A stretch of DNA of 64,000 nucleotides from Pelodictyon luteolum (lineage in GTDB: Bacteria; Bacteroidota; Chlorobiia; Chlorobiales; Chlorobiaceae). The translations under genes and the position numbers were made by a program. Below are positions 57,310 through 64,000 of the stretch, piece after piece (the stretch's first letter is position 1; each line of letters opens with the position of its first letter). The stretch covers positions 1 to 64,000 of the forward strand of contig NZ_LVWG01000031.1 in assembly GCF_001622165.1 (NCBI RefSeq), written 5' to 3'. Under the pieces are notes generated by a model. The model had not been told where the DNA came from, did not search any database, and saw only the letters and a program-made list of their open reading frames with translations.

Positions 57310-57349
57310 GGCGTTGAGGGTTGAATGTTGTGTGTGTGTGTGGGTACTG

Positions 57350-58291
57350 CTAAGGTGTATCGGCAAGCAGGGTCTGGAGTACCGCCATACGGACGGCAAC
57401 GCCGTTGGTGACCTGTTCGAGCAACATGCTTTTCGAGTATCCGGGTGGCTGGATGCGGTCTGCCACGCGGTTAGAGATTTCGATTTCACGGTTTATCGGT
57501 CCTGGATGCAGCACCAGAAGGTGCCGGGCAGTCCGCTCAAGCCGTTCATCGGTAAGCCCGTAGTGGACGGAGTACTCCTGAAGAGAGGGGAGGTAGCCGC
57601 CGGTCGCGCGTTCGAGCTGAAGGCGGAGCACCAGGGCGGCATCAGCCCAGCCAAGGGCCCGGTCAAGGTCGGTGAAAAGGCTGACGCCGAGTTTTTCCGA
57701 GTCTGGCGGAAGAAGGGTCACCGGGCTGCAGAGGCCGACTTCGGCACCCATCGTGAGCAGTCCGTGAATGTTTGAACGGGCCACCCGGCTGTGGAGCACG
57801 TCGCCGATGATGGCTACTTTGATGCCCTGGAGCTTTCCGAAGTGTTCGCGCAGGGTGAACATGTCGAGCAGGGCCTGGGTCGGGTGTTCGTTCGAGCCGT
57901 CACCGGCGTTTATGACAGGTTTTTGTGTGATGGCGCTGATGAACTCAGCGCTTCCCGAAGCACTGTGGCGCAGAACGAAGGCGTCGACCTGCATGGCTTC
58001 CAGGTTCTTGATTGTATCGCTGAGGGTTTCTCCCTTGGTGACGCTGCTCGTTGAGGCGCTGAAACCAAGCGTGGAGGCTCCGAGGTTCCTTGCCGCAAGT
58101 TCGAACGAGAAGCGGGTTCTGGTGGAGTTTTCAAAAAACACCAGCGCGATCCGTCTGCCCTGAAGAGAGGGGCTGAAAGACGGGGCGGGTGCTGTGAGCT
58201 CCTTCTTGAAGCCTTCAGTTTTGTCGAGCAGTTCGCTGAGGGTGCCGGCGGACATGCCGCATAGTCCCGTAAGGTGCTGCAGTGCTGCCAT
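57350..58291 (-). CDS. pyrB: Aspartate carbamoyltransferase catalytic subunit
   Basis: A 313-residue enzyme that joins carbamoyl phosphate and aspartate in pyrimidine synthesis. Carbamoyl-phosphate motif STRTRFSFELA (about 56-66), the HPTQALLDMFTLREHFG segment and the C-terminal HPGPINREIEI are intact. There is no pyrI or pyrC next to it. The upstream region has no clear attenuator. It is followed by the PagL-like gene. Confidence 0.95.
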   Translation of the reverse strand: MAALQHLTGLCGMSAGTLSELLDKTEGFKKELTAPAPSFSPSLQGRRIALVFFENSTRTRFSFELAARNLGASTLGFSASTSSVTKGETLSDTIKNLEAMQVDAFVLRHSASGSAEFISAITQKPVINAGDGSNEHPTQALLDMFTLREHFGKLQGIKVAIIGDVLHSRVARSNIHGLLTMGAEVGLCSPVTLLPPDSEKLGVSLFTDLDRALGWADAALVLRLQLERATGGYLPSLQEYSVHYGLTDERLERTARHLLVLHPGPINREIEISNRVADRIQPPGYSKSMLLEQVTNGVAVRMAVLQTLLADTP

Positions 58292-58417
58292 GGGAGAGTT
58301 CTTGTTGTAAATGCGAGAGTTCTGTTAAATGTATGAAATTTTTGTTGTTCCGAAACTACTGCAGCAAGTGTAATACTGTGGGCGTTTCGCCTGCGTCGAC
58401 GCCAGTGTCGGAAGCTC

Positions 58418-60379
58418 TTACCCGCCGGCTTTCTCCCAGTCGGAGAACATCTGCTCGAGCTCGGCCGAAAGTGCGTGGTAGCGTTCAAGGGTCGCTGCGG
58501 TTTCAGCCTGGCTTTTCATGTAGAAATCCTCGTTTGCCATGAGGGTCTCCATCCGCTCCTTTTCCTGCTCAAGGCGGTTGATCTCCTTTTCGATGGCTTC
58601 GATCTTTTTCCTGTCTTTTTTTGCCGCGGGTTTTGCTGCAGGGGCTTGGGTTCCGGTTTTCGCAGGTTTTTCAGCCGCTGCTTTTGCCTTCATTGCCGCA
58701 GCCTCCCGGGCCTTTTCCTCTTCCAGGTTCTTTTCAGCCTTTTCAAGGTACTCCGCATAGGTGCCGAGGTAGAGCTGGATGGAGCCGTTTTTGAGCTCGA
58801 CCACCTTGTTGACGAGGCTGTCGAGGAAGTAGCGGTCGTGGCTGACGAGGAGAAGGGTCCCGTCATAGTTTTCCAGCGAGTCGATCAGCATCTCTTTCGA
58901 GCGCATGTCGAGGTGGTTGGTCGGTTCATCCATCACGAGGAGGTTTGAGGCCTGCAGAAGGATCCTTGCAAGTGCCACCCTGGACTTTTCACCACCGGAG
59001 AGCACCTTGATTTTTTTTTCAATCGCATCACCGCTGAAAAGAAAGCAGCCGAGGATGTCGCGCACTTTTTTCTGCGCTTCGGCTGTCGGCGCGGCATCAA
59101 GCATCTCGGTATAGATGCTTTTTTCCGGGGCAAGGGTTTCGGTCTGGTGCTGGGCGAAATAGTTCATCGACACGTTATGGCCGACCGAGAGTTTACCTTC
59201 GAAATCGATCTCCTGGGCCAGAATCCGGCAGAAGGTCGTTTTTCCAGCGCCGTTTGAGCCGACGATGGCGATGCGGTCTCCTCGCATAATCTCCAAATCG
59301 ATTCCCCGCAGCACCTCCTTTGTGGTGCCGTCCGGCAACGGGTAGCTTTTTCCGACCCCGTCAAGGCGCATCACCTCGCGTCCTGATGGCTGGGCCTTGG
59401 GGAAGCGGAATGAAATCCGCGACAGGTCCTCCTCGGGGCACTCGATCTCTTTTTCGAGCTTTTCCATCTGGCGCAGCCGGCTCTGTGCCTGCCGTGCCTT
59501 GGTCGCCTTGGCGCGGAACCGGTTTACGAACGACTGCAGTTCGGCAATCTTTTTCTTGTCGTTTTCGTACTTGCCCATGAGGAGCTCGAAGCGCTCCGCT
59601 TTTTCGGTTTCGTAGCGCGAGTAGTTGCCCTTGTATTCGTCGATTCGCTGGAAGGCGATCTCCAGCGTCTTGGTGGTCAGCTTGTCGAGGAAGAAACGGT
59701 CGTGCGAGACGATCATGTAGCTGTGCTCGTAGTTCAGGAGGTAGTTCTCCAGCCATCGGAGCGAATCGATGTCGAGGTGGTTGGTCGGTTCGTCAAGCAG
59801 GAGCAGGGTGGGGTTCTGCAGGAGCAGTTTGGCGATGTGCAGGCGCATCTGCCATCCGCCCGAGAACGACTTCACCTTCTTGTGGAAGTCGATTTCACTG
59901 AACCCGAGACCCGCAAGCACCTTTTCAGCGTCCGACTGCATCGTATAGCCTCCGAGGTGCTCGAACTCATGCATGGCATCGGAGTATCGCTCGATAAGGT
60001 CGTGGTAGCTGGCGCTTTCATAGTCCTGTTCGGGCAGTGCGAGCTCGTGTTCCATCGTTGTGATTTTCCCTGAGAGCTCGTAGAGGCGGGCGTTTGCCTG
60101 CAGCGCGTACTGCAGGGCTGTTTTTTCCAGATCGTCAGCAAACGAAATCTCCTGCGGCAGGTAGCCGATGGTTGTTTCGGCGGATTTGATGAACTGGCCG
60201 TTGCTGATGAGGCCCGAGTCCGCGGCCGTGGTGCCGCTGATGAGCTTGAGCAGGGTTGACTTGCCGGTCCCGTTCAGCCCGACGAGCCCCACGCGGTCTT
60301 TGTCGCCGACGCGGAACGATGTTTCCGAAAGCAGCTCCTTGGTGCCGACGCTGAGGGAGAGATTGCGTGCTTCAAACAT
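58418..60379 (-). CDS. ABC-F family ATPase (Uup/YbiT-like ribosome-associated factor)
   Basis: A 653-residue protein with two ABC ATPase domains joined by a linker and no membrane segment. Walker A sites are GLNGTGKST (about 34-42) and GSNGAGKTT (about 373), signatures FSGGWQMR and LSGGEKSR, and Walker [15 protein letters not shown] and [13 protein letters not shown]. The C-terminal ~100 residues form a Lys/Ala/Glu-rich linker and coiled coil ([15 protein letters not shown]-type), as in Uup. ABC-F proteins act on the ribosome during stalling or antibiotic binding. It is a single-gene unit, divergent from tolC. Confidence 0.9.
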   Translation of the reverse strand: MFEARNLSLSVGTKELLSETSFRVGDKDRVGLVGLNGTGKSTLLKLISGTTAADSGLISNGQFIKSAETTIGYLPQEISFADDLEKTALQYALQANARLYELSGKITTMEHELALPEQDYESASYHDLIERYSDAMHEFEHLGGYTMQSDAEKVLAGLGFSEIDFHKKVKSFSGGWQMRLHIAKLLLQNPTLLLLDEPTNHLDIDSLRWLENYLLNYEHSYMIVSHDRFFLDKLTTKTLEIAFQRIDEYKGNYSRYETEKAERFELLMGKYENDKKKIAELQSFVNRFRAKATKARQAQSRLRQMEKLEKEIECPEEDLSRISFRFPKAQPSGREVMRLDGVGKSYPLPDGTTKEVLRGIDLEIMRGDRIAIVGSNGAGKTTFCRILAQEIDFEGKLSVGHNVSMNYFAQHQTETLAPEKSIYTEMLDAAPTAEAQKKVRDILGCFLFSGDAIEKKIKVLSGGEKSRVALARILLQASNLLVMDEPTNHLDMRSKEMLIDSLENYDGTLLLVSHDRYFLDSLVNKVVELKNGSIQLYLGTYAEYLEKAEKNLEEEKAREAAAMKAKAAAEKPAKTGTQAPAAKPAAKKDRKKIEAIEKEINRLEQEKERMETLMANEDFYMKSQAETAATLERYHALSAELEQMFSDWEKAGG

Positions 60380-60683
60380 GGTCGATTTGCCCTTTGGTCA
60401 TAGTCAATGGTTGTGTTCTGGCTCTGAAGGTACTGATTTTTTCAATGAAACCCCCCCTCCTCCCCACCTGAAAACTCAATTCACTTTCCATAGCGAGAGG
60501 GGGGCATGCGTTCCGACAGTAGGCGCTTTGGGCTTAATGATTTAACGCAATTATTGCATTGGAGGGCCCGGGATTTTTGTTTATTAGAACCTTCCGGCCT
60601 TTATGCTGGAGTGCACAGGTTTTTTGCGTATCTCTCGTCCAACCATCATTCGTCGGTATTTCAACGCTCCGTTCTCCCTATCT
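60380..60683. other. Divergent spacer between the ABC-F and tolC genes (304 bp)
   Basis: This is the only gene-free stretch over 300 bp. It holds a GTAYCTT box for the ABC-F gene, a CCCCCCTC / GAGGGGGG inverted repeat with a 37-nt loop (60452-60459, 60497-60504), a small palindrome GCAATTATTGC (60548-60558), and GCGTATCTCT (60627-60636), a weak tolC promoter candidate about 50 bp before the ATG. I see no RNA gene or ORF worth calling. Confidence 0.6.
60427..60432 (-). promoter_or_regulatory. GTAYCTT box upstream of the ABC-F gene (possible -10 element)
   Basis: On the minus strand TACCTT, preceded by AG, lies 47 nt before the ABC-F ATG. It is the one of the seven boxes without C or G before the GT. 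Confidence 0.25.
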
Positions 60684-61964
60684 ATGAAACGTGCAATCGT
60701 TTTTTCCGTTCTTCTCTTTATGGTTCTTCTTCCCGCTATGCTCAATGCGGAAGAAACGGTGAGCTGGAGCGAGTGCGTGAGGGAGGCGCGGGCGAGCCAT
60801 CCTGATCTTGCCTCTTCCAGGGCCCTTCTCCGGCAGGCCGAGGCGGATCGCTCCCTTGCGGGTTCGACACTTTTCCCCTCCCTTGGTGTGACGGGCTCCT
60901 ATCTAACAGGAGGGACTGTCGGCAGCGGGGCATCCGGGGCGCCGTCCCTTTTTTCTTATTCCATGACAGCCCGCCAGCTTCTTTATGACGGACGGAAGAG
61001 TGCAAAACTCCGTGACGCTTCGGCCGAGTCGGTGAAAGCGCGGGAGAGCTCCCTTGCTGGCGTTTCTGCAGACGTCCGGTTTGTGCTCCGAAGTGCATTC
61101 ACCGAGCTGTTGAAGGCTCAGGAAATGGTGGCTCTGTCATCGGACATCGCACTCCGCCGCAAAAACAACGCCCGTCTCATCGCTCTTCGTTACCGTGCGG
61201 GAAGGGAGCATATCGGTTCGCTCCGGCGGGCCGAGGCGGACCTTGCCGCAGCCGAGTTCGAGGTCGCCCAGGCCTCACGCGGACTGGTTCTTGCCCGCTC
61301 CGTGCTTTCCTCCGCGCTCGGCCGCAGGGAGCGCAGTCCTCTCAGGGTAGAAGGATCGTTCACTGCCCGAGTGCCGGGGGTTGCGACTGCACCCGATTTT
61401 CAGGCGATTGCCCGTAGGAATCCCCTTGTTGTAGAGCTTGATGCCGTACGCAACGCTGCTGGCTACAGTCTTGCTGCTGCCGAAAGCGCGTTCTCGCCCG
61501 AGCTGTACCTGCGTTCATCTGCAGGCAGAAGTGATATCAGTGACTGGCCTCCGGAAAACGTTTCGTTGCAGGCGGGCGTGGAGCTCGTTGTGCCGATATA
61601 CGAGGGTGGGGCTGGACGGGCGAGGGTTGCCGGGGCCCGGGCCGAACTTACCGGGAAGGAGGCCGCTGTGGAGAGTGGCCTGCTTCAGGTGCTGGATATG
61701 CTTGAGGCTCGATGGAAGCAGTTTGTCGATGCCCGGGAGCGCCTCACGGTGCAGAAAAAATATCTCGATGCGGCCGTCGAACGCTCCTCGATTGCCGATG
61801 CGCAGTACTCGAACGGGCTCATCTCGTTCGACGACTGGGTAATCATCGAAGACAATCTTGTCAGTTCGAAAAAGGATTTTCTCAATGCCGGCGGCGATCT
61901 ATGGATTGCTGAGGCTCAATGGATACAGGCTAAAGGAGGAGGACTTGATGAAGTTATGGATTAA
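60684..61964 (+). CDS. TolC-family outer-membrane efflux protein
   Basis: A 426-residue protein from the ATG beginning MKRAIVFSVLLF. A signal peptide ends at about LNA-EE (residue 22). The rest is a TolC-like alternation of long helices and short strands, with LRQAEADRSLAGSTLFPSLGVTGSY as a typical early segment and the repeated half from about 225. It forms the trimeric outer-membrane channel of a tripartite efflux or secretion pump. It is followed, with a 17-bp overlap, by the membrane-fusion gene, so the operon order is tolC-MFP-macB. Confidence 0.85.
   Translation: MKRAIVFSVLLFMVLLPAMLNAEETVSWSECVREARASHPDLASSRALLRQAEADRSLAGSTLFPSLGVTGSYLTGGTVGSGASGAPSLFSYSMTARQLLYDGRKSAKLRDASAESVKARESSLAGVSADVRFVLRSAFTELLKAQEMVALSSDIALRRKNNARLIALRYRAGREHIGSLRRAEADLAAAEFEVAQASRGLVLARSVLSSALGRRERSPLRVEGSFTARVPGVATAPDFQAIARRNPLVVELDAVRNAAGYSLAAAESAFSPELYLRSSAGRSDISDWPPENVSLQAGVELVVPIYEGGAGRARVAGARAELTGKEAAVESGLLQVLDMLEARWKQFVDARERLTVQKKYLDAAVERSSIADAQYSNGLISFDDWVIIEDNLVSSKKDFLNAGGDLWIAEAQWIQAKGGGLDEVMD
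61933..61943 (+). promoter_or_regulatory. Strong ribosome-binding site of the membrane-fusion gene
   Basis: AAGGAGGAGGA lies 4 nt before the ATG at 61948, inside the end of tolC. It is one of the few strong Shine-Dalgarno sequences seen in this window and fixes the start of the membrane-fusion protein. Confidence 0.85.
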
Positions 61965-62919
61965 GGTACTCTTGGCTGTCGCCGTGCTCGGGCTTGTCTC
62001 GGGGGCGGTGCTGTTCTTCACCGCCGGTGGCGGGAGGGAGAGCGGCCAAAAGCATTCGGTTGTGCTGCCGGAGCGGGGGAGCATTGTGTTGAAGGTGTCG
62101 ACCACCGGAGAGGTCGAGCCCCGGAACCGGCTTAAGATTCTGCCCTCTGTCGCGGGACGGGTGGAGGAGGTTCGGGTTGTGGAGGGGGCGATGGTGCGTA
62201 AAGGTCAGGTGCTCGCGCTCTTGAGCTCAAGCGAGCGGGCGGCCCTGCTCGATGCAGCGCGTCTTCAGGGAAGCGCCGAGCAGTCCTACTGGCAGTCGGT
62301 CTACCGTGCGACGGCCGTGCTTGCTCCGATCGACGGGCAGGTCATCGTGCGCAGCATCGAGCCCGGCCAGACCGTAACGTCCTCTGATTCGCTGTTCGTG
62401 CTTTCCGACCGGCTGATTCTCAAGGCTTATGTGGATGAAACTGATATTGGACGGGTGAGGGTGGGGCAGAAAGCGCTTATCGGGCTTGATGCCTATCCCG
62501 AAATCCGCCTGAATGGGACGGTCAGTCATATCTATTATGAGTCGCATCTGCAGAACAATGTCAACATCTATTATGTGGACGTAATCCCTGAAACTGTTCC
62601 CGATGTCTTCCGTTCCGGCATGAGCGCCAACATCGACATCATCGTCCGTGAAAAGACGGACGCCCTTCTGGTTCCCCTCGCAGCGTTCTCAACCCGTAAG
62701 GGCAGAACAACGGTGCAGCTTGAGGGGGAAAAAGGCGGACCGGGCCGCCTGCAGGCGGTGAAGATCGGCCTGACGGACGATGGGCGGGCCGAGATTCTGG
62801 AAGGGCTTACCGACAGTTCGAGGATCCTGCTTCCCGATACCACGTTTGTTCTCCCGGAAAACAACGGTGGTTCCAACCCGTTCATGCCGAAGCGGAAGAA
62901 AAAAGATAAAAAGCCATGA
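61948..62919 (+). CDS. Periplasmic membrane-fusion protein (HlyD/MacA-type)
   Basis: A 323-residue adaptor with an N-terminal membrane anchor (about 5-26). The biotinyl-lipoyl-like half motifs ([28 protein letters not shown] and [18 protein letters not shown]) flank a very short coiled-coil region. A beta-barrel and a membrane-proximal domain with Lys/Arg end (KRKKKDKKP) follow. The hairpin is much shorter than in MacA, so the pump contact to TolC may differ. It links the TolC-like channel to the MacB-type ABC protein encoded next. Confidence 0.85.
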   Translation: MKLWIKVLLAVAVLGLVSGAVLFFTAGGGRESGQKHSVVLPERGSIVLKVSTTGEVEPRNRLKILPSVAGRVEEVRVVEGAMVRKGQVLALLSSSERAALLDAARLQGSAEQSYWQSVYRATAVLAPIDGQVIVRSIEPGQTVTSSDSLFVLSDRLILKAYVDETDIGRVRVGQKALIGLDAYPEIRLNGTVSHIYYESHLQNNVNIYYVDVIPETVPDVFRSGMSANIDIIVREKTDALLVPLAAFSTRKGRTTVQLEGEKGGPGRLQAVKIGLTDDGRAEILEGLTDSSRILLPDTTFVLPENNGGSNPFMPKRKKKDKKP

Positions 62920-64000
62920 CGGCCATGGCCCCCAAGCCCCCGCTGCTGGAGCTGGTCGATGTCCACCGTACCTACCCGGTAGGGGAGAGCACTGTCAATG
63001 CACTGAGAGGCGTTTCCCTTGAGATCCGCGAGGGGGAGTTTGTTGCCATAATGGGTTCGTCGGGGTCCGGAAAATCTTCGCTGCTCCATATCCTCGGCCT
63101 GCTCGATAATCCCGACCGGGGAGAGTACCGGGTGTTCGGCCAAAATGTCGATGGGCTTTCTGAAGACGGGCAGGCCGGGCTCCGCAATCATGTGGCGGGG
63201 TTCGTGTTCCAGCAGTTCCATCTGCTCAAACGAATGTCGATCGTCGACAATGTGCGACTTCCGCATATCTACAGCGGCCTGAAGGGCGATTTCCGCCATG
63301 AGGCACTTGAAAGCCTGAAGAAGGTCGGGCTTCTGCACCGGCTCGACCATACTCCCGGCCAGCTCTCCGGCGGCGAGCAGCAGCGGGTGGCCATTGCCCG
63401 GGCCCTCATCCGCAACCCCATGATCCTCTTTGCCGACGAACCTACCGGCAACCTCGATTCCAGAAACTCGCGTGAGATCATGAAGATCCTCAGTGAGCTT
63501 CACCGGGAAGGCCGCACTATCGTTATGGTGACGCATGAGGACGAGATAGCCGCCTATGCCGACCGGGTAATCACCATGCGCGACGGTCTGGTGGTCAGCG
63601 ACCAGAGGCCGGTCAGGGACGGCGTGCCGGCTGGACCGGTCGTTCCTCTTTCTGTCGACCTGCATGGCATTCTGCAGGCATCGCATAAGTTGTCCCTATG
63701 GCAGGATGGCCGCTTCATCGGCTTTGTCACACAGGCATTCCAGTCCATTTTTGCCAATAAGGTGCGCTCCTTTCTTTCAGTGCTCGGCATTCTGGTCGGC
63801 GTGGCTTCCGTCATCGCCATGATGGCGCTCGGAGAAGGTGCTAAGGTATCGATCCAGGAGGAGCTGAAATCCATGGGCTCCAACCTCATCTCAGTCCGGG
63901 GCGGTTCAGCAAAGGTGCGGGGTGCGGCCCGTGGCGACGGGGCGGTCGCCCGATTTACCTTCAAGGATGTGAAGGATATCTCGAGGCTGCACTCTCTTGT
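62916..64000 (+). CDS. MacB-type ABC transporter (ATPase-permease fusion), cut by the window end
   Basis: A 361-residue fragment of a longer protein; the open frame runs off the window. The N-terminal ATPase has Walker [10 protein letters not shown] (47-55), LSGGEQQR (150-157), [10 protein letters not shown] (172-181) and H-loop VTHED. A linker (about 220-255) leads to the MacB permease start: first membrane helix with [32 protein letters not shown], then the periplasmic domain ([12 protein letters not shown]). It starts by ATGA overlap with the membrane-fusion gene. MacB pumps work by a mechanotransmission cycle and export peptides, lipoproteins or antibiotics; the substrate is not known. 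Confidence 0.9.
   Translation, partial: MTAMAPKPPLLELVDVHRTYPVGESTVNALRGVSLEIREGEFVAIMGSSGSGKSSLLHILGLLDNPDRGEYRVFGQNVDGLSEDGQAGLRNHVAGFVFQQFHLLKRMSIVDNVRLPHIYSGLKGDFRHEALESLKKVGLLHRLDHTPGQLSGGEQQRVAIARALIRNPMILFADEPTGNLDSRNSREIMKILSELHREGRTIVMVTHEDEIAAYADRVITMRDGLVVSDQRPVRDGVPAGPVVPLSVDLHGILQASHKLSLWQDGRFIGFVTQAFQSIFANKVRSFLSVLGILVGVASVIAMMALGEGAKVSIQEELKSMGSNLISVRGGSAKVRGAARGDGAVARFTFKDVKDISRLHSL

Overview
The window reads as a chromosomal segment of a green sulfur bacterium (Chlorobiaceae, Chlorobium/Pelodictyon type). The main markers are a bacteriochlorophyll-pathway 8-vinyl reductase of the BciA type (34921-35946), a monomeric NADP isocitrate dehydrogenase as used by green sulfur bacteria (21905-24130), a Bacteroidetes/Chlorobi-style FabI, an ArsA/Get3-like ATPase with a C-terminal HSP20-like domain, and a cytochrome bd oxidase with its CydDC exporter. 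The assignment is an inference from gene content and the moderately high GC. I saw no rRNA, tRNA, CRISPR array, insertion sequence or phage gene. About 58 protein genes fill almost all of the window.

Layout. 0-7 kb, minus strand: pdxJ-rdgB-uppP, then a PHP phosphoesterase, an MlaE/MlaF/MlaD lipid-transport set and an SxxK serine hydrolase. 7.1-10.7 kb, plus: mutS2, then pgsA-pgpA (phosphatidylglycerol synthesis). 10.7-14.5 kb, minus: a GH13 enzyme, yjbQ and dxs. 14.7-25.1 kb, plus: a PcrA/UvrD helicase, an MJ1255-type glycosyltransferase, a nitroreductase-like protein, aat, an ArsA-like ATPase, fabI, icd and a YmdB-like phosphoesterase. 25.2-32.1 kb: fbp, recJ, and a four-gene minus-strand operon (PAP2 phosphatase, GT-C transferase, GT2 polyprenyl-phosphate glycosyltransferase, flippase-like membrane protein) that looks like a lipid-linked sugar / envelope modification module. 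32.2-34.9 kb, plus: purU, a CDF metal exporter, a lipocalin and an unknown small protein. 34.9-41.9 kb, minus: cydA-cydB-cydD-cydC-bciA. 42.1-44.0 kb: pnp-mtnA. 44.1-49.7 kb: a long minus-strand run (TPR protein, aroE, lspA, tatD, an anchored TPR protein, cyclophilin, yggS). 49.8-58.3 kb: uvrC, an SSS symporter with its DUF4212 partner, a DUF302 protein, a porin, a NUDIX hydrolase, a PagL-like deacylase and pyrB. 58.4-64 kb: an ABC-F ATPase, then a TolC / membrane fusion protein / MacB efflux operon cut by the window end.

Working together: uppP, lspA, the Mla set, the lipid-sugar operon, the PagL-like enzyme, the porin and the TolC/MacB operon are envelope functions. icd and fbp belong to autotrophic carbon metabolism, and bciA and dxs feed pigment synthesis. 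cydABDC probably protects an anaerobe from oxygen.

No clearly new multi-gene system stands out. The observations I would check first are a recurrent GTAYCTT box 37-67 nt ahead of seven genes, the placement of bciA behind cydABDC, the lipid-sugar operon, a 12-bp minisatellite in the CydD linker, a 10-bp tandem repeat after the helicase gene, and a Glu-to-Asp change at the third catalytic position of the PagL-like enzyme.
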